64,000 nucleotides of DNA from Sphingomonas lacunae (GTDB lineage: Bacteria > Pseudomonadota > Alphaproteobacteria > Sphingomonadales > Sphingomonadaceae), in the NCBI RefSeq assembly GCF_012979535.1, contig NZ_CP053015.1, positions 992,001 to 1,056,000 of the forward strand. The letters are read 5' to 3'. Shown one piece after another: positions 35,752 to 44,772 of this stretch; position 1 is the first letter of the stretch, and every line of letters begins with the position of its first letter. Below the pieces are notes generated by a model. It was given only the letters and a program-made list of their open reading frames with translations. It did not search any database and was not told the origin of the DNA. Position numbers and translations under genes: made by a program.

Positions 35752-38517
35752 TCATCGGGCTGATGTACTCGGTGCCGAATCGGCCTGTGGCGTTCCCTCT
35801 GCCGGCGGTGCGCGCGCCAGTTGCGAACGGGCATTGACCGACAGCGGTGGCAGGCGGACACGCTGATGATCCCGATCAAGCCGAAGAGTCGCCAGAGTCG
35901 GCACGAGGCCAAGAGCCTGGGCCGAAAGGTCGGCAATGCGCAGCGTATAGTTCCCATATGGCACTGATTCAAATAGGAAAAACCCATCGAAATCGGTGCG
36001 CGTCGTGGCGCGGACATGGCCGCTTGCATCGACGACTTCGAGATCAACGCCCTCTATGCCAGCGCCGCCGGCACGGATCAGGACGCCTTCCACCTCTCCC
36101 GCCGATACCAGCGGCAGCGCGAGGCTGGTAAAAACACCGGGGCGCGGCGTGACCACGATGCCAGGCACGGCCGGGCGAACCAGCGGATTGCCGATAGATG
36201 TTTCATCTATGCCAATGACAACCGGCCGGAACGGCGTCAGTTCACCAACGATAGTCTGTCCATCGGCCCCGGTTGGCGCATCGGCAATAGCGCTGCCAGC
36301 CGTCAGCACAACGCCTTCGGCCAGCCGCTCTCCCGCCTGGCGCAAACCATCGCCATTATCGTCATAAAAAACGGTTGCCAGAGCCTGACCTTCGGTCGCG
36401 AGTCGTTCCCGGGACACGCGGATGCCACCGCCGCGCGGATCCGGCCCAATGCCAAAGGTCAGGGTAACCCCGGCGCCATAAGAGCCGTCGCTGGCCGCTT
36501 CGGCAAAAGTTGTGAGCGAAAGGCGGTCAAAGCGGCGGGTATAGCCGATGCCGAAGCGGGCGCGACTGGCGGCGGCCTCATAACCCAGCTCGACACGCCA
36601 GTCCGACCGCTCAGACTGGCTCCATTCGGTGACAATCGCCACCCTATCCTGACCCGATGAGCCGGCGACACCAAGCTGTGCCTCTCCTCGCACGCGGAAT
36701 TTGCCGATTCGAGCGTTGGCGAGGAGCGTGGCGACCACATCATCAGCATCCCCTGCACCTACAACCGCTCCGCCACGACCCGCTGCGACGCTGTGCAGCC
36801 AGTCGAGCTGGCCGGTCAGCGAAATATGGCGCCAGTTGGCCGAGACACGGGCGGAGGCTTCCATTCGGTTTTGCCCATCCACACGCTCAAGATACCGCGC
36901 TTCGAGATGAAGCGGAACAATAGTCGATGCGCCAAGACGAACCGACTGGTCCCAGGAGAGGCTGTGAATACCGGTGACGCCCAGTGCAACCCGATCCGAA
37001 CGATAGCCCTGGCCAGCCATGATTGATTCGGCTTGAAAAAAGCTGTTGCCCCACTGCCCGAGCCAGAACAGTCTTGCCGCCCGACCACCGCCAGACTGAT
37101 AGCTGCCCGACAATTCGACCAGACTTGAGGCAAAGGAGCGACGGACACTGGCATCAACCATGGTGTACCGCCGATCATCGATCATCAGCGTGGTCCCCCA
37201 GGCACCGATCGACGTTCGGCGGTTAAGGCCGCGTTCGATCCCGAATGTCCCGCGCCATCCACGCCGATAAGGGCGCCGGTCCCCGGTAAGGCGGATAAGA
37301 TCACGTTCTTCCTGGAGAATTCCGGCCCAATAATAGCTTTGCTGGGGCGGAATGGCATCAACCCCGACCGGGATGGAGTGGATCTCCCGCCGCACCTGAC
37401 CTTGTGGACCATACAGCACGATTTCAAAGCGGTTCATGCCGTACATCAGGCGGACATCGACGAATTCGTAGCGGCCGTTGGCATCAGGCGAGGCAAAGCC
37501 CAGCAACTGGCCATTGCGATACAGTTCGGCTTCCCAACCATCAGGCAAGTCACCACGAAACGTGGTGCGGTCAAAGCTTTCCGGCAAATCCAGCGGACGG
37601 TTGGTGACGATGGCACCGCGCCCGGTCACAGTCTGTGTCGCAAGCGGGCTGGTAAAGCTGCTGACGTCCCCAGCCGCGACATGGGTAGCGGCAAGCGGCC
37701 CGAGCAATTCGCCCGACGGATCCGAGCGATACGCCCGGACACGCAGGCTTTGCGGCCGCGCCGCATTGTCGGTCGCGAAGCGTGCGTCGACCGATGCGCC
37801 GAGCAATTCCCCGCTGGCAAACAGTTCAAACCGGGTCTGGCGGGTCGTACGGCCAATCCGGGCATCATGAACACTGGTCGCCGAAGCGGCAATGTCCACA
37901 GAGGGCAACTCCACAATGCGATAGGGCCGACGCGCCTGAGGCAGATCGGCAAGGCTGAACTGAGCCTGTGGGCGGATCGCCGCAGCACGTGCACGCCGCT
38001 GGGCGGCGAGCTCGAACGGCAGGGGTTGATCGGATTCGAGCCGGATGATCGAGTTCGACAGGTCGGTGGCCAGGGTGACACCAAGCCATTCGCCCAATTT
38101 GTCCGGATCAACGCACCAGCCCTCTGGCGTATCGACGATGGTGCCGGGCTGCAGCACCTCACTGCGGCTGGCGATGGTTGCCCGGCCATCTTCCCGATCG
38201 ATCAGAAGCGTGCGCCGTTCGTCAAAGGCCCAGCCAGTTGCGCGGCGCAACTGGCGATCAAGCCGGATCGGCAGATCAAGCGCCAGAATCAGGTCGCCAA
38301 GATCGACACAGGTCCGATCGCCATTCGAATAGCCGCGGACACCGTTACCCAATGTGTACCGGCTGGTGCGCACCTCAAACAACCATTGTTCGTCAGGATC
38401 GGGGCGCCAATCCGCCGTTTGGGCCTGTGCCGCAGATACGCCAAGGCTGCCAGGGACAAGCCCCAGCAGCATCGGAAGCGCCAGCATTGCGGCGAGGAGG
38501 CTGCGGATCATCTGCAT
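35752..38517 (-). CDS. Outer-membrane usher-like beta-barrel protein with C-terminal regulatory-type domains
   Basis: This 921-residue protein has a signal peptide (about residues 1-33). Its central part (about 260-700) alternates beta-strands and contains usher-like phrases such as GDLPDGWEAELYRNGQLLGF, VDVRLMYGMNRFEIVLYGPQGQ and repeated barrel strands. The C-terminus is unusual: a Ca-binding-type loop YDDNGDG (residues 718-724) in an SdrD-B-like domain, then a carboxypeptidase-regulatory-like beta-sandwich (about 809-865), in place of ordinary usher C-terminal domains. It follows a chaperone gene and a DUF4402 subunit gene on the same strand. I infer that it exports and anchors the subunit polymer in the outer membrane. 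Confidence 0.7.
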   Translation of the reverse strand: MQMIRSLLAAMLALPMLLGLVPGSLGVSAAQAQTADWRPDPDEQWLFEVRTSRYTLGNGVRGYSNGDRTCVDLGDLILALDLPIRLDRQLRRATGWAFDERRTLLIDREDGRATIASRSEVLQPGTIVDTPEGWCVDPDKLGEWLGVTLATDLSNSIIRLESDQPLPFELAAQRRARAAAIRPQAQFSLADLPQARRPYRIVELPSVDIAASATSVHDARIGRTTRQTRFELFASGELLGASVDARFATDNAARPQSLRVRAYRSDPSGELLGPLAATHVAAGDVSSFTSPLATQTVTGRGAIVTNRPLDLPESFDRTTFRGDLPDGWEAELYRNGQLLGFASPDANGRYEFVDVRLMYGMNRFEIVLYGPQGQVRREIHSIPVGVDAIPPQQSYYWAGILQEERDLIRLTGDRRPYRRGWRGTFGIERGLNRRTSIGAWGTTLMIDDRRYTMVDASVRRSFASSLVELSGSYQSGGGRAARLFWLGQWGNSFFQAESIMAGQGYRSDRVALGVTGIHSLSWDQSVRLGASTIVPLHLEARYLERVDGQNRMEASARVSANWRHISLTGQLDWLHSVAAGRGGAVVGAGDADDVVATLLANARIGKFRVRGEAQLGVAGSSGQDRVAIVTEWSQSERSDWRVELGYEAAASRARFGIGYTRRFDRLSLTTFAEAASDGSYGAGVTLTFGIGPDPRGGGIRVSRERLATEGQALATVFYDDNGDGLRQAGERLAEGVVLTAGSAIADAPTGADGQTIVGELTPFRPVVIGIDETSIGNPLVRPAVPGIVVTPRPGVFTSLALPLVSAGEVEGVLIRAGGAGIEGVDLEVVDASGHVRATTRTDFDGFFLFESVPYGNYTLRIADLSAQALGLVPTLATLRLDRDHQRVRLPPLSVNARSQLARAPPAEGTPQADSAPSTSAR

Positions 38518-38570
38518 GGCGACTGGCCGACCCGATGAGGCTGGCCACTGGTCCGTCGCGCCGTTTCAGA

Positions 38571-39401
38571 TCAGAGCACAGCCTCGACTTCGGCAAGTGT
38601 CGCGCCACCCACATCCCGATCCTCTATGTAGCGGACGATCACCGGGCCGCGCATGACCGCAGCCTGTTCGGGACTCAACGGCAATGCCAATGTACGCTGG
38701 TCACGTTCGGTATAGACGGCGACACCGCGCGCCTGCATCAACACCTCGCCGCTGCCCTGCCGCAGCACCTGTATCTCCCCATAGACCGAGCGATTGCCCT
38801 GGCGGCTGATTTCCAGTTCGAGCGTCGGATTGGGTTCGCCGGCAACGATCCGCGGATTGGCAAGGCCGGCCGTCGCCTGCAGCGTTCCCTGGCGGATGAT
38901 GACGGGGATGGTCACACCATAGATGGGGGTCAGGCTGATCGAAACGCCGCGTTGCGGGTCCCCTTCGGAAGCGACAACCGGACGTGCTTCCGGCACGGCA
39001 CGGAACAACAGATGGGCCCGATATTCGCCATCAGCCAAACCCTCCGGCGCCCGCGCACCAAGACGGATGGTCTGCGGCTGATTGGGCGGCAGAGTGACCC
39101 GCCGCGGGCTGTAAAAGAGCATGTCGAGCGTGGCCCGTTCCTGCGGTGTCGCATTGTCGAGCGGAATGTCTTCCAGACTGCCGTCGGCGCGCATCCGTCG
39201 CAGTTCGAGGGAAATGCGATAGGTCGCCGGCGCGCTGCCGATATTGTTGAGCACCACCTCGGCACCGCGCGGCCCATCCAGAACGATGCGGGTCGGGGCC
39301 ACGAGCAGGTCTCCGGCTGCGCCGGCAGGCGCAGTCAGGCCGGCCATCACCAAAAGGGCGGCGAAGGGCGCGGAAATGCGCCGGAAAATCGCTGAAAACA
39401 T
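38571..39401 (-). CDS. PapD-like periplasmic chaperone
   Basis: This 276-residue protein has a signal peptide (about residues 1-28, ending AGAAG) and an Ig-like pilus-chaperone domain: DLLVAPTRIVLDGPRGAEVVLNN split across two strands, then LFYSPRRVTLPPNQPQTIRL, which corresponds to the conserved G1-strand region, and YRAHLLF. The length is slightly above typical PapD. I start at MFSAIFRR because the residues before it do not fit a signal peptide. It sits between the DUF4402 subunit gene (243 bases upstream) and the usher-like gene (53 bases downstream), and would hold the subunit for export. Confidence 0.8.
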   Translation of the reverse strand: MFSAIFRRISAPFAALLVMAGLTAPAGAAGDLLVAPTRIVLDGPRGAEVVLNNIGSAPATYRISLELRRMRADGSLEDIPLDNATPQERATLDMLFYSPRRVTLPPNQPQTIRLGARAPEGLADGEYRAHLLFRAVPEARPVVASEGDPQRGVSISLTPIYGVTIPVIIRQGTLQATAGLANPRIVAGEPNPTLELEISRQGNRSVYGEIQVLRQGSGEVLMQARGVAVYTERDQRTLALPLSPEQAAVMRGPVIVRYIEDRDVGGATLAEVEAVL

Positions 39402-39551
39402 GAATTGATCCTCTGCTGGTCCCGGCCAGGTCAATGCCCCGGCCCTCATCGCTTGAACGCTAGGCCGATCATGGTTTCCAATTTGCTAACCATGGCCCGG
39501 CAAGCGCCGGATTCCCGCCAAACAACGCGCTTTTCATCAGCGTCAAACGAA

Positions 39552-39582
39552 CAGGGGGCACCGGATTGTACCGGGCCCCCTG
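39552..39582 (-). terminator. Hairpin between the DUF4402 subunit gene and the chaperone gene
   Basis: CAGGGGGC (39552-39559) pairs with GCCCCCTG (39575-39582), with an inner CCGG/CCGG extension and one bulged A. Only weak T content follows on the minus strand, so partial read-through into the chaperone gene is likely. This would give much more subunit than chaperone mRNA. The rest of 39402-39644 shows nothing else. Confidence 0.5.
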
Positions 39583-39644
39583 CGTGCGCCGCTCCCTAAG
39601 GGCGGAAATGACTGCCGCAGGCCTGCTGACCTGCGGGCCGGCGA

Positions 39645-40148
39645 TTATTGGTAATCGACCGAAACGTTGAAGGTGCCGGTGTAGGAACCGTCAGCCTGGT
39701 TGGCATCAACGCCAAGCGAACCACCAACGGTGAACGAGCCGTTGACCGCGCCAGCGGCCAGGGTCAGCGTCGAGGCGCTGCGCGTCAGGGACGCCGTCAT
39801 GGTGTCGGTGCCGTTCGACAGCGACACGCTGTTGTCGCCCGAGATGGTGACAACCGAGGCAACCGTGCCGGTGATGTTGAAATTGGCGGCCGAAACGGTG
39901 CCAGTGCAGGTCATGCCGGCGCCGCAGGTGCGTGCACCAGCCGTCGAAACGTCAAGGTTGGCAGCCGATGTGCCGGCGACAACCGTTCCGAAATCCAGGT
40001 CGCTGGTGTTGGCGACCGTGATCTGCTTGAGAACAGCTGCACGTGCCGTAGCCGAAGCATTGGCCGGAGCAGCCTGGGCGGCACCAGCCGACAAACCGAA
40101 GGCAGCGATGAGAGCGCCAGCGACGGCGCGATGCATGAACTTGCTCAT
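39645..40148 (-). CDS. DUF4402 secreted subunit (putative pilin)
   Basis: This 167-residue protein has a signal peptide (about residues 1-26, ending AQAA) and a DUF4402 domain. That domain is a pilin-like beta-sandwich with ITVANTSDLDFGTVVAG at the N-terminal strand, a Cys pair (CGAGMTC) likely to form a disulphide, and a C-terminal strand YTGTFNVSVDYQ typical of chaperone-usher subunits. It is very Ser/Thr/Ala-rich with few charges. It is the first gene of the three-gene cluster with chaperone and usher-like genes, so it is probably the polymerised surface subunit. Confidence 0.8.
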   Translation of the reverse strand: MSKFMHRAVAGALIAAFGLSAGAAQAAPANASATARAAVLKQITVANTSDLDFGTVVAGTSAANLDVSTAGARTCGAGMTCTGTVSAANFNITGTVASVVTISGDNSVSLSNGTDTMTASLTRSASTLTLAAGAVNGSFTVGGSLGVDANQADGSYTGTFNVSVDYQ

Positions 40149-40273
40149 AGATATTTTGGTCCCTGATTAGCCGAGACATTCGGCTTCCTAGATGCCCGAC
40201 TCCCCGGTCGACCATGTATCTAGTTAGGACCAAGGCTGTTCAGGAAATGCTGATGACCATGGTTAACGTAACG

Positions 40274-40292
40274 AAACGGATTTTTCCCGTTT
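40274..40292. terminator. Possible bidirectional terminator between parB and the DUF4402 promoter region
   Basis: AAACGG (40274-40279) and CCGTTT (40287-40292) form a 6-bp stem with a 7-base loop in an AT-rich setting 28 bases after the parB stop. The 40149-40320 gap also holds AGCCGA/TCGGCT inverted arms near the DUF4402 start, probably in its 5' leader. Confidence 0.4.
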
Positions 40293-40320
40293 TATTTCAA
40301 TTGATTGGGGCGAATCCAGT

Positions 40321-41298
40321 TTAGATGGGTTCACCACTGAGCCGCTGACACAGCATGTCCAGCTGTTCAAGACTGCTGTACTCCAGGCTCAAGGTCCCGC
40401 CACCGCGGCCCTGCTCGTGGGTGATTCGCACCCTGACCCCGATAAGGTCGGCCAGATGCGATTCGAGAGCTGCTATATCGGCATCCGGCATGCTGCCCGT
40501 TGCCAGAGTGCCGGTTGCGCGGCCCCCGCCCGGCCTGCCATCCGCCCGGTTACGGCGCGCAGCGCGAACCAGCGCTTCGACCTTGCGCACGGAAAGACCC
40601 TGGGCAACCGCCTTCCGGGCCAAAGCCTCGGCATCCTCATGACCGATCATGGCCCGTGCATGCCCCATGCCGAGTTGCCCTGTGGCGACCAGCGCGCGCA
40701 CTGATTCGGGGAGATCAAGCAAACGCAGCAGGTTGGCGATGTGGCTGCGCGACTTGCCGGTCATGCTACCGATGGCTTCCTGACTATGGCCGAGCTGATC
40801 GCGGAGCCGGGCATAGGCCTCGGCCTCTTCTATCGCGGTCAGTTCCTGTCGCTGGATATTCTCCACCAGGGCGATAGTGAACGTGTCGTTGTCGTCCAGA
40901 TCACGGACGATGGCGGGAATCTGGTGAAGACCAGCCCGCTGTGACGCACGCCAGCGGCGTTCGCCCGCAACAAGTTGCCAACCACGCCCGGATGGCGCCG
41001 GACGCACCACAATCGGCTGGACAAGGCCTTTGGTGCGAATCGAGGCTGCAAGTTCATCAAGCGCCGCGTCATCGAAATGCCGTCGCGGCTGATCGGGATG
41101 CGGACGGACATCAGCGATAGGCAACAAGGCAAGGCCATCACGGACAGCGCCGCCATTGCCGGCCGCGCCGCCAACAGCCACCGGCACCGCACTATCAGCC
41201 TGGACATCGCCCAGCAGGGCCGACAAGCCGCGGCCCAGGCCAGCGGGTCGTTTTGCCTTGGTCGCAGGTGTCAACGGGTTGCTGTTTTCCTGTGTCAT
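40321..41298 (-). CDS. parB: Chromosome partitioning protein ParB
   Basis: This 325-residue protein binds parS and spreads as a CTP-dependent clamp to build the partition complex. The N-terminal domain has LLPIADVRPHPDQPRRHF and the CTP-binding GERRWRASQRAG; the helix-turn-helix region follows (AYARLRDQLGHSQEAIGSMTGKSRSHIANLLRLL in segments). A variable Gly-rich linker precedes the C-terminal dimerisation domain, ending LEQLDMLCQRLSG. It is 15 bases downstream of parA, and parS-like sites lie within 3.5 kb. Confidence 0.96.
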   Translation of the reverse strand: MTQENSNPLTPATKAKRPAGLGRGLSALLGDVQADSAVPVAVGGAAGNGGAVRDGLALLPIADVRPHPDQPRRHFDDAALDELAASIRTKGLVQPIVVRPAPSGRGWQLVAGERRWRASQRAGLHQIPAIVRDLDDNDTFTIALVENIQRQELTAIEEAEAYARLRDQLGHSQEAIGSMTGKSRSHIANLLRLLDLPESVRALVATGQLGMGHARAMIGHEDAEALARKAVAQGLSVRKVEALVRAARRNRADGRPGGGRATGTLATGSMPDADIAALESHLADLIGVRVRITHEQGRGGGTLSLEYSSLEQLDMLCQRLSGEPI

Positions 41299-41313
41299 CG
41301 GCTCGAAACTTCC

Positions 41314-42096
41314 TTATGCCGCCTGTCGCAACGATGGCAGCCGGGCGATCACTTCCCGTGCCAGTGCAATATAGGCCACCGAACCCGAGCAGCGATGATC
41401 ATACACCAAAGCTGGCAAGCCATGACTCGGTGCCTCGGAAAGACGGACATTGCGCGGAATGACGCTGTCAAAGACGACCGGCCCAAGACATTCACGGACA
41501 TCAGCGGAAACCTGATCAGTCAGGCGATTGCGGCGGTCAAACATTGTCAAGGCCACACCCAGGATCGCCAAATCAGGATTGAAGCGTGCCCGTATCCGTT
41601 CAACCGTCTGTAACAACTGACTTAATCCTTCGAGCGCAAAAAACTCGCACTGGAGCGGCACCAGCAATGAATTGGCGGCCGTCAGCGCATTAAGGGTGAG
41701 GAGGCCAAGCGACGGCGGACAATCGATCAGACAAATGTCCCATTGGCCGGCCGGCACATCGTCGAGCGCCCGATCAAGCCGATGCGTGCGATCCTCCACA
41801 GAGACAAGCTCAACTTCCGATCCCGAAAGGTCAACAGTCGCGGGAATGATATCAAGCCGGGGGATGCGGGTTGGCTGGGCTGCGTCCACCACCGAAGATT
41901 CACCGGCAAGAATGTCATAGGTCGTGACGTCACGCGACGTGGTGGCAATGCCGAGACCAGTGGAAGCGTTACCTTGCGGATCCAGATCGATCAGCAACGT
42001 CCGCCAACCCGTGGCCGCCAGCGCGGTGGCGAGGTTGATCGCCGTCGTTGTCTTGCCGACTCCACCCTTCTGATTGGCGATTGCGATGCGAATCAT
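41314..42096 (-). CDS. parA: Chromosome partitioning ATPase ParA
   Basis: This 260-residue deviant Walker ATPase drives segregation of the ParB-parS complex. The P-loop is NQKGGVGKTTTAIN (residues 7-20), followed by LLIDLDPQGNASTGLG and the A' / B motifs (DICLIDCPPSLGLLT). The start at MIRIAIANQKGG is the usual one for chromosomal ParA; a longer frame upstream is not family-like. It is in the conserved mnmG-rsmG-parA-parB order near the replication origin. Confidence 0.97.
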   Translation of the reverse strand: MIRIAIANQKGGVGKTTTAINLATALAATGWRTLLIDLDPQGNASTGLGIATTSRDVTTYDILAGESSVVDAAQPTRIPRLDIIPATVDLSGSEVELVSVEDRTHRLDRALDDVPAGQWDICLIDCPPSLGLLTLNALTAANSLLVPLQCEFFALEGLSQLLQTVERIRARFNPDLAILGVALTMFDRRNRLTDQVSADVRECLGPVVFDSVIPRNVRLSEAPSHGLPALVYDHRCSGSVAYIALAREVIARLPSLRQAA

Positions 42097-42134
42097 GCGC
42101 CTGTCCACCCCTGCTCGATGGTACCCGGACCGAA

Positions 42135-42773
42135 TCAGTCCGAAACAATGCCCTGCCCAACCAGAATGCCAGCTTCGGCATCGGTCACACTGGGTTCCAC
42201 GTGAAACAATCTTTGCCACGCGGGCGCGATGCTTGAAAGCTCATTTACTGCATTTCGACCTTTTGGCAGCAACCAACGCGTGTTTTTTCCGGCCAAATGG
42301 ACAGAATTGGCCAACAGCTTTGACAAAGGCGCGAACGCCCGGGCCGAGATCACGTCATGGCCAGCGGGTGCGACCTGCTCGACTCGCCCCTCGATGACGT
42401 TGACATTGGTCAGGCCAAGCTCGCTGACACAGTCCCGCAAAAAGTCACATCGCAATCGACGCGATTCAACCAACCGGACCGACCAACCTTGCAAGAGTAT
42501 GGCGATGACCAGACCAGGCAAGCCGGGGCCGCTACCCAGATCAATCCAGCGACCCTCGCGCCGCAGTGGAAACAGGGTCAATAGTTGGGCGCTGTCGGCT
42601 ATGTGCCGCACCCACATGGTCTCACCAACCGTCGAGGCTGCAACGAGATTCTGGCTGGCATTGGCGATTCGCAGCCGTTCGACAAATTGGTCGAGAGTCG
42701 CCATCGTTTCACGTGAAACAGATGGCAGTGCTGCCAACCAGGTCCGGGCCTCAGCCTCGTTCGCCAACACCAT
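42135..42773 (-). CDS. rsmG: 16S rRNA (guanine527-N7)-methyltransferase RsmG
   Basis: This 212-residue SAM-dependent enzyme methylates G527 of 16S rRNA. The GidB signature WIDLGSGPGLPGLVIAIL (motif I, about residues 76-93) and VESRRLRCDFLRD are present. The gene contains two parS-like sites in its coding sequence: the one at 42705-42720 encodes SVSRET near the N-terminus and the one at 42193-42208 encodes FHVEPS near the end. Its start shares one base with the mnmG stop. Confidence 0.95.
   Translation of the reverse strand: MVLANEAEARTWLAALPSVSRETMATLDQFVERLRIANASQNLVAASTVGETMWVRHIADSAQLLTLFPLRREGRWIDLGSGPGLPGLVIAILLQGWSVRLVESRRLRCDFLRDCVSELGLTNVNVIEGRVEQVAPAGHDVISARAFAPLSKLLANSVHLAGKNTRWLLPKGRNAVNELSSIAPAWQRLFHVEPSVTDAEAGILVGQGIVSD
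42193..42208. promoter_or_regulatory. parS-like site 1
   Basis: GGTTCCACGTGAAACA matches the consensus TGTTTCACGTGAAACA at 14 of 16 bases and lies in the 3' part of rsmG. It is one of three such sites within 2.6 kb; all are close to parAB, the expected ParB loading region. Confidence 0.75.
42705..42720. promoter_or_regulatory. parS-like site 2
   Basis: CGTTTCACGTGAAACA matches the parS consensus at 15 of 16 bases with a perfect 14-bp palindromic core. It lies in the 5' part of rsmG and is the best of the three sites. Confidence 0.88.
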
Positions 42774-44638
42774 CAGGCAGCGCTCCGGCGCCGGCTGTGA
42801 ACCATGATCGCCGTCAAAGCCGCAGGTGTCACTCCCTGAATCCGGCTGGCCTGACCAAGGGTTTCTGGCTGGGCAGCGCTGAGTCGCTCAACCATCTCGT
42901 TGGAAAGCCCGCCGATCGCGCCATAGTCGAGAGCCGGATCAAGGTGGATGGCTTCATTGGCTGCCAACGCTCGCAACTCTGCCTCATGCCGAGCGACATA
43001 GGGCGCATAGCGCGCATCTTCGACCAGTTCGGCACGGATTGCAGGTGGTAAAACCGATAGCTCTGCATCAACGGCAGCCAGTCGGTCAAAGGCTGTGGCA
43101 TCGAGAGCCGCCGCCCATTCGGCAAAACTCCGCTTTACCCCATCAGGCGGGAGAGGGAGGTCAGCGCCGCGCAGCCCGGCTGTGCCGACCTGACGCGCCA
43201 GGGCTGCCCTGCCCTGCTTGCGCTGACCCTGGCGGATCTCCACGCCTTCGGCCCGGGATTCCGACAACAAGCCATGATCCGCTGCCACGCCTGACAGGCG
43301 GCTTTCGCCATTATCGGCTCGCAGCCGGAGGCGATGTTCGGCGCGGGCCGTCAACATCCGATAGGGTTCCGTCACACCCTGAAGCACCAGATCGTCAATC
43401 ATCACGCCGATGTAACTTTGCCAGCGTTCGAGGATCAGCGGCGCCCGACCCGCCACTCTGAGCGCAGCATTGGCTCCGGCAATCAGACCCTGTGCCGCGG
43501 CTTCCTCATAACCCGTGGTGCCGTTGATCTGGCCAGCGCAGAACAGCCCGGGAATCGCGCTCACCATCAACGTCCGGTCAAGGGCTCGTGGATCGATATG
43601 ATCATACTCAACCGCATAGCCGGGCACTTCCATCACAACGTGTGACAATCCCGGCATTGTCCGGAGCATGGCCAGCTGCACATCAGCAGGAAGCGACGTG
43701 GAAATGCCATTGGGATAGACAAGATGTGTATCCAGACCTTCCGGTTCCAGAAAAACCTGATGGGACTCACGGTCGGCAAAGCGGTGAATTTTGTCCTCGA
43801 TTGAGGGGCAATATCGTGGACCCCTTGCCCCGATAGCGCCTGAGAACAGCGGAGATCGATGCAGATTGGACCGGATAATATCATGTGATTCGGTAGTGGT
43901 GCGGCTGATGAAACAGCTGAGCTGCGGCAAAAGGCGCCCGGCCGTCGCGGCGGACATGGTCCAGTCACCCCCATCGCTCGGCTGTTCGGGAAGACTGGCC
44001 CAGTCGATGGTGCGCCCGTCCAGGCGGGGGGGCGTACCCGTCTTGAGGCGGGCCATCGGCAAGCGGGCTTCACGCAACTGAGCCGCAAGTCGACTGGCGC
44101 CCGCTTCACCTATGCGACCGCCTTCGATGATGTCCTCTCCACGGAACAGGCGGCCGCCAAGGAAAGTGCCTGTGGCCAGCACCACCGCATGCGCCGACAG
44201 ATGTCTGCCATCGGCAAGGTCGACACCAGCGACAGCACCATCCGGGCCCTCGACCAAGGCAGCAGCTTCGCCGGCGATGACGGTCAGCCTCTCCTGGGCG
44301 ACCACCAGCCGGCGCACTTCGGCACCAAAGCGCGTGCGATCAGCCTGAACCCTGGGGCCCTGAACCGCTGCTCCCTTGGAGGCATTAAGCATGCGGTGAT
44401 GGATGGCTCCGGCATCAGCTGCGCGGGCGATGATGCCGTCAAAGGCATCAACTTCGCGCACCAGATGACCCTTGCCGAGTCCGCCGATCGCAGGATTGCA
44501 GGACATGGCACCAATCATGGCCGGATCAAAACTGACCAAGCCCACAGTGAGACCCTCACGCGCGCCCGCCCGAGCAGCCGCACAGGCCGCCTCAACCCCG
44601 GCATGACCGCCGCCTATTATGATGATGTCATAGTGCAC
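42773..44638 (-). CDS. mnmG: tRNA uridine-5-carboxymethylaminomethyl modification enzyme MnmG
   Basis: This 621-residue FAD protein acts with MnmE to install (c)mnm5 on wobble U34 of tRNAs. It shows the dinucleotide-binding [20 protein letters not shown] at the N-terminus and the family signatures [29 protein letters not shown] and [22 protein letters not shown] short insertion after the first helix ([13 protein letters not shown]) compared with E. coli is visible. It is 134 bases downstream of mnmE, with a parS-like site between. Confidence 0.97.
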   Translation of the reverse strand: MHYDIIIIGGGHAGVEAACAAARAGAREGLTVGLVSFDPAMIGAMSCNPAIGGLGKGHLVREVDAFDGIIARAADAGAIHHRMLNASKGAAVQGPRVQADRTRFGAEVRRLVVAQERLTVIAGEAAALVEGPDGAVAGVDLADGRHLSAHAVVLATGTFLGGRLFRGEDIIEGGRIGEAGASRLAAQLREARLPMARLKTGTPPRLDGRTIDWASLPEQPSDGGDWTMSAATAGRLLPQLSCFISRTTTESHDIIRSNLHRSPLFSGAIGARGPRYCPSIEDKIHRFADRESHQVFLEPEGLDTHLVYPNGISTSLPADVQLAMLRTMPGLSHVVMEVPGYAVEYDHIDPRALDRTLMVSAIPGLFCAGQINGTTGYEEAAAQGLIAGANAALRVAGRAPLILERWQSYIGVMIDDLVLQGVTEPYRMLTARAEHRLRLRADNGESRLSGVAADHGLLSESRAEGVEIRQGQRKQGRAALARQVGTAGLRGADLPLPPDGVKRSFAEWAAALDATAFDRLAAVDAELSVLPPAIRAELVEDARYAPYVARHEAELRALAANEAIHLDPALDYGAIGGLSNEMVERLSAAQPETLGQASRIQGVTPAALTAIMVHSRRRSAA

Positions 44639-44738
44639 GAGCGGGCCTTAGCCCAATTGCGCGGTCCGGCCTAGACGGAAGGCAAGACAGAGGCTGATTC
44701 GCACGCAGAGTTGACCTCCCGTCAGAGACGCGCCGTCC

Positions 44739-44754
44739 TGTTTCACGTGGAACA
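44739..44754. promoter_or_regulatory. parS-like site 3
   Basis: TGTTTCACGTGGAACA matches the parS consensus at 15 of 16 bases. It is intergenic between mnmG and mnmE and about 7.5 kb from the predicted origin. Confidence 0.85.
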
Positions 44755-44772
44755 CTATTGTCGGTGGCTCGT

